Source: CBDANZ01 sp965197865 (lineage in GTDB: Bacteria > Acidobacteriota > Vicinamibacteria > Vicinamibacterales > CAVVIG01). Taken from it: DNA of 64,000 nt. Positions 45,376 to 52,857 of the stretch are shown in pieces; position 1 is the stretch's first letter; each line of letters opens with the position of its first letter. The position numbers and the translations under genes were made by a program. Where the stretch lies: positions 434,001 to 498,000 of the forward strand of contig CBDANZ010000004.1 of NCBI GenBank assembly GCA_965197865.1, written 5' to 3'. Under the pieces are notes generated by a model. It ran no database searches and was not told where the DNA came from. It worked only from the letters and a program-made list of their open reading frames with translations.

Positions 45376-45960
45376 ATGAAGTGGAGAGTCCATCCCACGT
45401 ACAAGACGAAGCACCACGTCCAGAACTGGGCCTTCTATGATCGCGCCCTGGTCCGTCGAGGCGATGTCACCATCTGGTTGTCCCCGGCGGCCATCGAGAC
45501 CGGGGGAGAGGCTGCCTCGCTGGTCGCGAAGGTGAAGGAGCTCGAAGGCCGCCGAGTGGCCATCGACGGCGAGCTCCGCAGTTCTAAACCGGTGCCGCGA
45601 CTGCGCCCGGAGGTGGTGGAGGGCCGGTTGACGGAATGGCGGCGGTTGCTGCGGCAATCGCCGACCCAAGGCCGCGCGGTGCTGCAGCGGGTACTGCGCG
45701 GTCGGATCACCTTTACGCCTAAGTGCGGGGGCTACGAGTTCGAAGCACCGACCCGGTTCGACAAGCTATTTCCTGGGCGTTGCCGTTGAGACGAAGAGGG
45801 AAGTGAGCTACGAGGGCACCGAGCACATCGGTCCCGAGGACACGTTTGATGCGGACTACGGACGGTTACTTGAGGCGGTACAGAATCGTGGGAAAGGGTT
45901 GGCGTCCCCAAGGGGAATCGCACTTATGTGGACGCCAAAACTCCAGGGAAAAGTGCTGAT
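45376..45960 (+). pseudogene. Chimera of an IS5-like transposase start and a serine recombinase C-terminus
   Basis: The frame 45376-45789 begins with about 40 residues of an IS5-type transposase (WRVHPTYKTKHHVQNWAFYD, RALVRRGDVTIWLSP). It then continues without a break into the C-terminal region of a large serine recombinase (LVAKVKELEGRRVAIDGEL, EWRRLLRQSPTQGRAVLQRVL, YEFEAPTRFDKLF). A frame change at about 45,778 leads to the recombinase tail (VSYEGTEHIGPEDTFDADYG, LASPRG). No catalytic domain of either enzyme is present, so neither activity is expected. Confidence 0.75.
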
Positions 45961-46000
45961 TGCCGCCTGAACTGGTCTCTAGACAGCGAGCGGTAACCCT

Positions 46001-46058
46001 CCCCCCTCCCCGTTGAACCGCCCGCCGCGGCGTGGTGGTCGGCGAGACCGAGCGGTCC
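46001..46058. repeat. Separator repeat R1 of the peptide-cassette region
   Basis: Centred on CCGTTGAACCGCCCGCCG and followed by a GGTGG..GGCG.GACCGA.CGG pattern. It matches R2 (47281-47342) over about 60 bp and R3 (49347-49379) over about 30 bp. It lies directly after the stop of the first leader-peptide gene. Confidence 0.6.
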
Positions 46059-46064
46059 CACGGG

Positions 46065-46271
46065 TCACGGGGACGGAAGTGGTGCTATTCCATGCCAACC
46101 AGGACTGCTCGTTACACACGGCCCCCAAGGAGGACCTGGTAAGAAAACCGTTGAGGTCGGGACGGGGACAGGACTGATTGATACGTAACTACCCGGGATA
46201 CGCCCCCCTCCAGCGACTCCTTCCAACTGCTCGTCCGTCAGTGCTGCTGTGTCGTTCTGCTGCGTCGTCAT
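46065..46271 (-). CDS. Double-glycine leader peptide precursor 1 (68 aa)
   Basis: A 68-residue minus-strand gene with an AAGGAG ribosome binding site (46285-46280) 8 bp before the ATG. The leader reads MTTQQNDTAALTDEQL then EGVAGG, the LTDEQL-xx-V-x-GG pattern of double-glycine leaders cut by peptidase-containing ABC exporters (bacteriocin and RiPP type). The 46-residue remainder is rich in Pro, Gly, Ser and Trp with one Cys. A near-identical leader with a different core occurs at 48981-49166. No maturation or export gene is in the window. The precursor call is from the leader only; what the core becomes is unknown. Confidence 0.7.
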   Translation of the reverse strand: MTTQQNDTAALTDEQLEGVAGGGRIPGSYVSISPVPVPTSTVFLPGPPWGPCVTSSPGWHGIAPLPSP

Positions 46272-46429
46272 CGTCTTCGCTCCTTGCTGTTAATGACCGC
46301 GGCTCATCCGCGTTCGATGGTGTCAGTGTAGGCAGTCGCGACCAGGCTCACCATGACGTAGCGCACAGAACGTCTGTGAAAGTGATCACACACGGCGAGA
46401 CGGCCGAGCCGAGAGTCGATGGAGGGGCA
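46222..46429 (-). repeat. Duplicated leader/promoter module, copy 1 (208 bp)
   Basis: Roughly 90 percent identical by eye to 49117-49324, in the same orientation. It spans the leader-coding part, the ribosome binding site and the upstream control region including the TGTGA-N6-TCACA box. Identity stops near the GG codons on one side and at GGAGGGGCA on the other, so only the leader and control region are shared. Confidence 0.85.
46375..46390 (-). promoter_or_regulatory. CRP-type operator upstream of leader peptide gene 1
   Basis: On the minus strand the sequence is TGTGA-TCACTT-TCACA, a perfect match to the CRP consensus TGTGA-N6-TCACA. It lies 104 bp from the ATG at 46271 and also upstream of the divergent lipoprotein gene (ATG 46532), so it could act on both. 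An adjacent CACAGA-N3-TCTGTG palindrome overlaps it. Presence of a CRP homologue in this organism is assumed, not shown. Confidence 0.6.
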
Positions 46430-46531
46430 GGAGGGTGCGTCCTCGTCCTCTACGGGGTGTATCCACCCGTCACGTTCACCAAGATGATTGAAACCTGCAC
46501 AACACGTCGCGAGAGGCGTAGACCAACCGCG

Positions 46532-47251
46532 ATGGCTCCTTCAATGCTCCGTCGGTTGGCGCTCGAGGGGGTGGCCGTGTTACTGGTGGGATGCGATACT
46601 GGGGGGTGCGGGGTGACAAGTCCAACGCCCCAGAGCATCACGATTACGGGAACCTCATCGCTTTCCAACAAGAACGAGACCAGCCAGTTGACGGCCACGA
46701 TTCAGAATTCAAACGACAGCACGCAGGACGTAACTGCTTCGGCGACGTGGGCCACGAGCAGTCCGGACGTCGCCTCGGTGTCGAGCGGCGGGCTGGTGAC
46801 GGCCCTGGCCAACGGCACGACGAACATCACGGCGACCGCTGAGGGCAAGAGCAACACGTTTCTCATCACCGTGGCCATGAAAGCCACTCCGCAGGCGACG
46901 TACACGTTCTCGCGCTTGTGCTTCCCAAGACAGGCAGGCATGGACGTCACCATCACGGAGGCCAGCGGGAACATCGGCATGACGGTGACCTCGGTGGTAA
47001 TCCAGATGTTCGACTACAGTGGTATGTCGCAAGTTTACAAGAGGCTGTCGGCCTCGGAAATCGCGTCCCAGTGGGACGGAAGCAACCGCCTCGACCCAGG
47101 CGAGACGCGCGTCGTCTCCTACGTGTCCACGTATCCGGGCAACGTTGAAACCGAGGATTCGACTGCCGACGTCACCGTCACGATCACTGATGATGCCGGA
47201 AACACCACGACGCTCGAGCAGAAGAACATCAACCAGCTCGATAAGTGCTGA
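46532..47251 (+). CDS. Lipoprotein with a bacterial Ig-like (Big2) domain
   Basis: About 239 residues from the ATG at 46532. A hydrophobic N-terminus ends in VAVLLVGC, a lipobox. A Big2 domain follows (SITITGTSSLSNKNETSQL, ATWATSSPDVASVSSGG, VTALANGTTNITATAEG). The C-terminal ~120 residues form another beta-rich domain ending in DKC. Probably a surface or outer-membrane lipoprotein. It lies divergent to leader peptide gene 1 and shares its control region; the second peptide unit has no such gene. Longer upstream starts (ATG 46484) are possible. Confidence 0.8.
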   Translation: MAPSMLRRLALEGVAVLLVGCDTGGCGVTSPTPQSITITGTSSLSNKNETSQLTATIQNSNDSTQDVTASATWATSSPDVASVSSGGLVTALANGTTNITATAEGKSNTFLITVAMKATPQATYTFSRLCFPRQAGMDVTITEASGNIGMTVTSVVIQMFDYSGMSQVYKRLSASEIASQWDGSNRLDPGETRVVSYVSTYPGNVETEDSTADVTVTITDDAGNTTTLEQKNINQLDKC

Positions 47252-47262
47252 CGTTCGCCGCA

Positions 47263-47275
47263 CCCCCCCCCCCCC
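47263..47275. repeat. Run of 13 cytosines
   Basis: An uninterrupted C13 tract 11 bp after the lipoprotein stop. The matching place beside R3 reads CGCACCCGCGGG, so the tract seems to be an expansion of a short CCC. It is outside any gene I can support, so phase variation of a protein is not indicated. Confidence 0.9.
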
Positions 47276-47280
47276 GCGCA

Positions 47281-47342
47281 ACGAACCCCGTCCTCGTTGA
47301 ACCGCCCGCCGTGCCGCGGTGGGCGGCGGGACCGAACGGCAT
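47281..47342. repeat. Separator repeat R2
   Basis: Contains ACGAACCCCGTCC then CGTTGAACCGCCCGCCG and the GC-rich tail shared with R1. It lies between the lipoprotein gene and the IS1182-like element, at the boundary between the two peptide cassettes. Confidence 0.6.
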
Positions 47343-47512
47343 CGCTCGGCCTCGTGGCCATGAGCCGCCTCCCTCGCGAGTCGTCCCTGTACTGGCGAGA
47401 AGCCCGGCAGGCGGGCAGGGATGCACCCGCCGTTCACTGCGGCCAGCGAGCCGGGAATACGTCTACCATACAAGCCCGGGTTCACCAACGACGCCTACGT
47501 AATTGCCCTTAA

Positions 47513-48993
47513 CAGTCTGTGTTTAAACCCTGCGATTCACGCGGCGACGGGTAGCAGCTCAAAACAATGACGCGGCGACGACCCCGGCGATCGATCAACG
47601 AATCTTGGTTCATGGTTCCCCCAGAGAGCGCCGAGGCGCGCCCATACGGCGATGAAGACAGCCAAGACGCCTGCGGCGCGGCCCTGCAAGCGCCGTGGCG
47701 TGCCGATGCCGAGGCACTGGCGCATCGCGAGCCCCAAGTTGAAGCCGCCGCCATGAATCAGTAGACGCTTCAAGATGTTGTCGTGTCCCCGCAAGTGCGT
47801 GCGTCGCATCCCGCCGGTCTCATAGAGGTGGGCAAACGATCGCTCGGCGAGTTCCGCCCGTCGCCGCCGCAAGCGTCGCCCGCGGGCGCCCCGGAGACGG
47901 CGGCGATTCCCATGGACGGGCGCGTACGCATCCGGCGCGTCGGACCAATCGCGCCGGCCACGGTCGGGTTCCGAAATGTACGACCGCAGGCCCACCGCAG
48001 CCAGGTCTACCATCGTCTCGTTGCTGTGATAGCCCTTGTCCGCGACGATGTCCTCCAACCTCCCGCGCGCGTCGGTCGTCGCGTGCGCGGCTTCCACCTG
48101 TTCGGCCGCCGTGATCGCCGCCGTGACAAGCGTCCTCGTGTCGCCCTGATCGGCGCCCTGCACCGTCACCGCGACCAACGCGCCGCTCTCCAGATCGATC
48201 GCATGCTCGGCTTTGTGCGCCAAGTGCGTCTGGCCGTCTTTCATTTTCGCGACCTTCGCATCAGGATCGCTGGGGCTGGTCCACTCGCTGTTCGAGGTTT
48301 TCTTCTTCCGCGTGCGATCAAACCGCGCCAAGACTTCGCGCGTCGGCGTCTTGATCCCCGAGGCGGCGGCGAGGCGGGTCAGATACGCCTGGTAGGCTTC
48401 CCCCGTGTCCCGGCGCACGATACTCCGCATGGCGGCGTTGGCCTCCAACGTCGTCGCGTCGATCGCGATCGTCCGGCCCTTCAACAGGCCGGCGGCCGCC
48501 AGGCGCTGCTGGACCCACGTGAACACCGCCCGGTGCGTCTCCACATCGATCACGCGGCGGGTGCGCGAAATCGTCGAGTGATCCGGGGCCGCCTCCTCCA
48601 GCCCGAGTCGCAGGAAGCTCCGCACCGCCAGCGAGTCCGCCGCACGCCATGCGATGCCGCGCTCCGAATCGATGCCTTCGAAGTACCCAACCAGCAACAA
48701 GCGGAAGTAGCGACCGGGCGCCAGACTCGGGCGGCCCAACACCGGCGCGTAGAAGGATCGACAGGCGTCTTCCACGAAGGTGTCGAAGCCGTCGGCATCC
48801 AGCAACGCATTCAAGCGCGTGTAGAACGGATGCCCAGGCGAGACCGGCAGATCCGACGCGGCAATCCACAACGGAGGTTGTTCGGGGTCGCGGGTGCCCA
48901 TGGCCATGCGCCACAGTGTAAGGAGCGGGATCGATCCTGTCGATCCCCTCGCCAATAACAAGGGGCTGCTCGATCGACTTTCACCACGGGCTG
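47513..48993 (-). mobile_element. IS1182-like element inside leader peptide unit 2
   Basis: A 1,481-bp element flanked on both sides by TTAA (47509-47512 and 48994-48997). The left end reads CAGTCTGTGTTTAAACC and the right end, inverted, CAGCCCGTGGTGAAAGTC. TTAA is palindromic, so it may be a 4-bp target duplication or part of the repeat. The right end differs by one base from the 18-bp MITE end CAGTCCGTGGTGAAAGTC. The transposase frame is intact. The insertion truncates leader peptide gene 2. Confidence 0.85.
47537..48901 (-). CDS. IS1182/IS5-like DDE transposase
   Basis: About 454 residues from MGTRDPEQPPLW (ATG 48901; 48907 and 48961 also in frame). The N-terminal DUF772-like region (LVGYFEGIDSERGIAWRAAD, SFLRLGLEEAAPDHSTISRTR) is followed by the DDE core: IAIDATTLEANAAMRSIV, HLAHKAEHAIDLESGALVAV, DIVADKGYHSNETMVDL and a C-terminal VERSF-like AERSFAHLYETGGMRR. 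Complete and probably functional. Likely the enzyme that also mobilises the matching MITE (inference from shared ends). Confidence 0.88.
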   Translation of the reverse strand: MGTRDPEQPPLWIAASDLPVSPGHPFYTRLNALLDADGFDTFVEDACRSFYAPVLGRPSLAPGRYFRLLLVGYFEGIDSERGIAWRAADSLAVRSFLRLGLEEAAPDHSTISRTRRVIDVETHRAVFTWVQQRLAAAGLLKGRTIAIDATTLEANAAMRSIVRRDTGEAYQAYLTRLAAASGIKTPTREVLARFDRTRKKKTSNSEWTSPSDPDAKVAKMKDGQTHLAHKAEHAIDLESGALVAVTVQGADQGDTRTLVTAAITAAEQVEAAHATTDARGRLEDIVADKGYHSNETMVDLAAVGLRSYISEPDRGRRDWSDAPDAYAPVHGNRRRLRGARGRRLRRRRAELAERSFAHLYETGGMRRTHLRGHDNILKRLLIHGGGFNLGLAMRQCLGIGTPRRLQGRAAGVLAVFIAVWARLGALWGNHEPRFVDRSPGSSPRHCFELLPVAA

Positions 48994-49166
48994 TTAAGGC
49001 CCATCCGAAGGGAAGGGGAAGGAAGTGGCTCGGCCGAAACCAGAGAAGTGCTCCGATCCCGGCAAATCGACCTGAACTCGTTCCAATTAGTGTAATGAGG
49101 TCCCCCAGATACCGCGTCCAACTGCTCGTCCGTCAGTGCTGCTGTGTCGTTATGTTGGGTCGTCAT
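48981..49166 (-). CDS. Double-glycine leader peptide precursor 2, C-terminus replaced by the IS end
   Basis: From the ATG at 49166 (AAGGAG site 8 bp upstream) the leader reads MTTQHNDTAALTDEQL then DAVSGG, nearly identical to precursor 1. The core (PHYTNWNEFRSICRDRS and further) is unrelated to core 1 but also has one Cys. The last five residues and the stop come from the IS1182-like end. Removing the IS and one TTAA restores a continuous frame that ends KGNYVGVVGEPGLVW at 47463-47465, giving 72 residues, close to the 68 of precursor 1. Confidence 0.68.
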   Translation of the reverse strand: MTTQHNDTAALTDEQLDAVSGGPHYTNWNEFRSICRDRSTSLVSAEPLPSPSLRMGLNSPW

Positions 49167-49324
49167 CGTCTTCGCTCCTTGCTGGTGATGTCCGCGGCTC
49201 ATCCGCGTTCGATGGTGTGAGTGTAGGCAGTCACGACCAGGCTCACCATGACGTAGCGCACAGAGCCTCTGTGAAAGTGATCACACACGACGAGACGGCC
49301 GAGCCGAGGGTTAATGGAGGGGCA
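49117..49324 (-). repeat. Duplicated leader/promoter module, copy 2 (208 bp)
   Basis: Direct repeat of 46222-46429, same orientation and about 2.9 kb away. The two share the leader codons, ribosome binding site and control region but not the core peptide codons. Confidence 0.85.
49270..49285 (-). promoter_or_regulatory. CRP-type operator upstream of leader peptide gene 2
   Basis: The same perfect TGTGA-TCACTT-TCACA box, again 104 bp from the ATG (49166). The palindrome beside it keeps its arms (CACAGA and TCTGTG) while the three central bases differ from copy 1 (GCC against ACG), which suggests the arms are under selection. Confidence 0.6.
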
Positions 49325-49346
49325 AGTCCACCTGCGCACCCGCGGG

Positions 49347-49379
49347 ACGAACCCCATCCCCGTTGAACCCGCCCGGCGG
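49347..49379. repeat. Separator repeat R3
   Basis: ACGAACCCCATCC then CGTTGAACCCGCCCGG, matching R2 closely and R1 partly. It marks the outer edge of the second peptide cassette. The stretch from here to the amidase start (49,380-49,702, about 320 bp) contains no gene I can support. Confidence 0.55.
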
Positions 49380-49702
49380 TAGGCTAGGCCAGACATGGCT
49401 GCATCCCGCTTCAGCACCTTCCTCAGTCGGATCGGTCGGGTAATCCCTGCCTGTGTGAACCGGTGTGAGCCGGTGTGCCGAAACGTCGTCTTACTAAGCG
49501 AGGGTGAAGGCGAGAACCAAGAGTACGTGAACCTCGATCAAAGTTCCCATCTCGATCAGGGGCATACGCGAGACTGGTCACCAAGCACTTCGTCCGGCCG
49601 AGCTTGAACGGCCGCCCTAGGCGGAGTACAGTCGACGACTACTGGTACAAGGAGTGAAGCTGCCGACGAACCCACTGAACGCGATTGCACGAGGTCCGAT
49701 CG

Positions 49703-51724
49703 ATGCCGCGATTTCCGCTGAAGACCCCGACACTCATTCCTGCGCTCTTTCTCTTCGCGCTGGCCGGCCCCGACGAGACAGGCGGCCAGATCGTCGCACC
49801 GGCCGAGGCCGCGGTCGCACAGGAAGAGTTCCACCTCGAGGAAGCGACGATCGCGGACATTCAGGGTGCGATCCGCGCCGGTGATCTGACGGCCGAGCAG
49901 CTCGTCGAGCTTTATCTCGCGCGCATCAAGGCCTACAACGGCACCTGCGTCAACCAGCCCGAAGGCATTCTCGGGCCGGTTACGACGATACCGGACGCCG
50001 GACAGATCAATGCGCTCGCGACGCTGAACCTCAGGCCCGCGACGCGCGTGCGCTGGGGATTCGACTCCCGCAAGGCCCGGAGCATGACGGACGCCGCCGA
50101 CGACGATCCCGCCATGCCGGACGCGCTCGAAACGGCACGCGCGCTCGACGCGCACTTCGCGGCGACGGGCGAGTTCGTAGGTCCTCTACACGGCGTCGTC
50201 ACGGCGATCAAGGACCAGTACGACACGTTTGACATGCGCACGACGTCTGGCGCCGAGGCCTTCTACGCCGACGATCGGCCACCAGACGATGCGACGTTCG
50301 TGCGCCGGCTGCGTGAGGCCGGCGCGATCATTATCGCCAAGTCGAATCTCGGCGAGTTCGCCTCGAGCATTCCGCGCAGCGCTTTCGGCGGCACCTTCTG
50401 CAATCCCTACGATACGGAACGCAGTCCAGGCGGCTCGAGCGCGGGATCGGGCTCGGCCGTGGGCGCAAACCTCGTGACCTGTGCCATTGCCGAGGAAACG
50501 GGCTCGTCGATCCGGAGCCCGGCCTACTCGAACAACAGCGTCGGCATCGCGCCGACGCAGGAGCTCGTGAGCCGCGACGGCATGATCCAGCAGGGCATCA
50601 ACACGCGCGTCGGCCCGATCTGCCGCACGGTCGAGGACGCCGCGCGCGTTCTCGACGTCATCGCGGGCTACGATCCGAAGGACGAGCTCACGGCGTTCAG
50701 CGTGGGGCGCCTGCCTGCGGACGGCTATGCGAGCCATGCAGAGCCGGGCCGGCTCGAGGGCCTGCGCATCGGCGTCGTCCGCGAATACATGGACAAGAAG
50801 GCCTTCACGAAGGAGGACGAGGAGACGATAGATCTCGTCAGCGCGGCCGCCGCCGAGCTCGGACGTCTCGGCGCGACGCTCGTCGACCCGGGTCCGGGCG
50901 GGGCGCTGTTCGATCAGTGCGTGCGCCGCTGGCATCCGCTGCTGCACGACAGGCAGTTCACGGCCGAGTATCCCGACCGCTTTCCGTTCGAGGCCGACGG
51001 CACGCCTTACGGGAATCACATCGCGACGCTGATCGAGCTCGCGGCCGATCCCGATCTCGTGCCCGAGGAGATCGGCTTCCGCACGCTCGACAATCCGCCG
51101 ACGACAGGGCAGCGCCGTTACTGGCTCGACCGTTACCTGAGCGAGCGCGGCGACGCGAACATCCGCTCGACCGGTGACCTGCTCGAGAAGGCCAACTTCT
51201 ACGGCGATCCGAACTTTCCCGACCACCGGGCGCGGCACGAGCGCACGCTCGAAGAGCACGGGCTCGACATGGCCGCGCGCATGCAGAACCGGTTCGCCGT
51301 GCAGACGATGGTCATCGCCTGCATAGCCGAGCTCGAGCTCGACGCGGTCGTCTACCCGACGAGCAACATTCCGCCCGTCAAGCTCGGCTCGCCGCGCGGG
51401 CCCGAGATCAACGGCCGCCCCCGCGGCGGCGTCTGGAGCTTCCTCGGCCGCAACGGCTTTCCCGCGATCACGGTGCCGGCCGGGTTCACGACTGTGATGT
51501 ACGATCGAATCCGTGTGCCGTCGACGCCTGAGTCTGCCTCGGGCGACGAAGATAGCGAGACCGAGATTGTCGGTCCCGTGCCGGCGCGTGTGCCCGTGGG
51601 CATGGACATCGTCGCGCGGCCTTTCGGCGAGCCGACGATCCTCAGAATTGCGGCTGCCTACGAGGCCGCGACGCGGCATCGCGAGCCGCCCGCCGATTTC
51701 GGGCCGCTGTCGGGCGAGCCCTGA
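49703..51724 (+). CDS. Amidase-signature family hydrolase, exported
   Basis: About 673 residues from the ATG at 49703 (the frame opens at 49685). A signal segment is visible (TPTLIPALFLFALAG). The catalytic triad region is complete: Lys in VVTAIKDQYDT, Ser in GGSSAGSGSAVGANL and the nucleophile Ser in AEETGSSIRSPAYSN. The C-terminal part has NGFPAITVPAGF. The likely reaction is hydrolysis of an amide or ester; substrate unknown. Codon choice is strongly GCG/CTC/GAC-biased compared with neighbours, consistent with recent acquisition. Confidence 0.9.
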   Translation: MPRFPLKTPTLIPALFLFALAGPDETGGQIVAPAEAAVAQEEFHLEEATIADIQGAIRAGDLTAEQLVELYLARIKAYNGTCVNQPEGILGPVTTIPDAGQINALATLNLRPATRVRWGFDSRKARSMTDAADDDPAMPDALETARALDAHFAATGEFVGPLHGVVTAIKDQYDTFDMRTTSGAEAFYADDRPPDDATFVRRLREAGAIIIAKSNLGEFASSIPRSAFGGTFCNPYDTERSPGGSSAGSGSAVGANLVTCAIAEETGSSIRSPAYSNNSVGIAPTQELVSRDGMIQQGINTRVGPICRTVEDAARVLDVIAGYDPKDELTAFSVGRLPADGYASHAEPGRLEGLRIGVVREYMDKKAFTKEDEETIDLVSAAAAELGRLGATLVDPGPGGALFDQCVRRWHPLLHDRQFTAEYPDRFPFEADGTPYGNHIATLIELAADPDLVPEEIGFRTLDNPPTTGQRRYWLDRYLSERGDANIRSTGDLLEKANFYGDPNFPDHRARHERTLEEHGLDMAARMQNRFAVQTMVIACIAELELDAVVYPTSNIPPVKLGSPRGPEINGRPRGGVWSFLGRNGFPAITVPAGFTTVMYDRIRVPSTPESASGDEDSETEIVGPVPARVPVGMDIVARPFGEPTILRIAAAYEAATRHREPPADFGPLSGEP

Positions 51725-51944
51725 GCCCAACAGGGGCACGGGCCGACCGGACCCGTGCCGCCGCGAGACGAGCCCAGACGTGGAACCTCACCGCTTGACC
51801 GGACCGCCGCCGGACGAGTTCACCGAAGTGCGAAAGAGTGCCCAGAGCGAATCAGGTACAGCGTCGGAGAGCTGCATCGTACGGTGATCGGCTGATCCCC
51901 CTCCTAGTTGATGAACGTCAGCGGCCCGCAGTAAACGAAAGGCG

Positions 51945-52565
51945 ATCCGCGCCCCGACTATGGGTTCTTCAAGGGACAGTGGTACAGCCAGCTTGATCCG
52001 CGCTTCGCGGAGTTGTTCCCCGCGGCGTGACGTCGCTGATTCGTCTCGACGAGGTCGTCTGGGGTGGCGTGTGGGTCAACGGCATTCCACCCCTCGAGTA
52101 CCCGGCGCATCTAGATGCCGGCGAGGCCCGCTACCTCAGCGACGACAACATCGTCTGTGGCATCACGGTCGAGGAGGAGACACGCGCGTATCCGGAACGC
52201 ATCCTCGCCTGGTACGAGATGGCGTTCGACCGTCTGGGCGGTGTTGAGCTGACCATCGTCTACTGCACGATGTGTGGCACGGTCATCCCGTTCGAGAGCG
52301 TAGCGCACGGGCGGCGTTACAGGTTTGGTACGAGCGGGCTCCTGTATCGGTCGAACGAGCTGATGTTCGACCATGAGACCCACAGCTTGTGGAACACGTT
52401 CGAGGGGGTGCCCGTGGTCGGTGCGCTCGCCGGAAGCGGTCTGCGGTTGACGCCGCGCGCCGTGGTGACCACGACGTGGGGTGAGTGGCGACGGCAGCAG
52501 CCGGCGACAAATGTCCTGTCGCTCGACACCGGGCACCGGCGCGACTTCGCTCAAGGCAGGCATAG
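51945..52565 (+). pseudogene. DUF3179-domain protein, truncated and frameshifted
   Basis: A first frame encodes DYGFFKGQWYSQLDPRFAELF, then shifts near 52,020. The second frame (GTG at 52027) reads IRLDEVVWGGVWVNGIPPLEYP, VYCTMCGTVIPFES, GTSGLLYRSNELMFDHETHSLWN and VVTTTWGEWRRQQP, LSLDTGHRRDF. This is the conserved core of DUF3179 proteins. The C-terminal part that should follow is missing; after 52,565 the sequence is unrelated. About 220 bp between the amidase and this remnant hold no gene. Confidence 0.75.
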
Positions 52566-52689
52566 CCGGGGTAAACAGCTGTTAGGCAGCGTCCATCAAG
52601 CCCCGGAACTCAATGTTCAACCATGGTGGCGTCCCCAAGGGGTACCGACCACATCTTGCGGCGTGATTACCGCCTGGTGATTGCGGCGG

Positions 52690-52857
52690 CCTAGCAGTCC
52701 GTGGTGAAAGTCGGGCGCTGCACCGAGACGAGCGAGGCGCCTCGCGGGCAAGGCGCGACGACCGAGAATACCGCCTGTATTTGATGGAGGAGCAACGCAG
52801 GCCACGAGGATGCATCGCTCGTCGAATGCAGACGAACTTTCACCACGGACTGCTAGG
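52690..52857. repeat. MITE copy 2, uninterrupted 158-bp palindromic element
   Basis: The unit CAGTCCGTGGTGAAAGT ... ACTTTCACCACGGACTG (52695-52852) is flanked by CTAG on both sides (52691-52694 and 52853-52856). Terminal inverted repeats are perfect for 22 bp if the flanks are counted. Internal sequence is the reverse orientation of copies 1 and 3. It encodes no protein. Its ends match the IS1182-like right end at 17 of 18 positions, so it is likely a non-autonomous derivative. Confidence 0.92.

Noticed and set aside
47263..47275. C13 tract as a phase-variation switch
   Set aside because: It lies after the lipoprotein stop and outside any supportable gene or promoter spacer.
47783..48958. 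A 391-codon plus-strand frame opposite the IS1182-like transposase
   Set aside because: Arg- and Pro-rich shadow frame without domain motifs; the transposase on the other strand explains the sequence fully.
46001..49379. R1-R3 as integron attC sites
   Set aside because: GTTGAAC fits the GTTRRRY core loosely, but no paired RYYYAAC box or imperfect hairpin of the expected size was found, and no integrase is nearby.
50186..51739. A 517-codon open frame on the minus strand opposite the amidase gene
   Set aside because: Its composition mirrors the third-position GC of the amidase codons; no family motif is visible. Long antisense frames are expected in such GC-rich genes.
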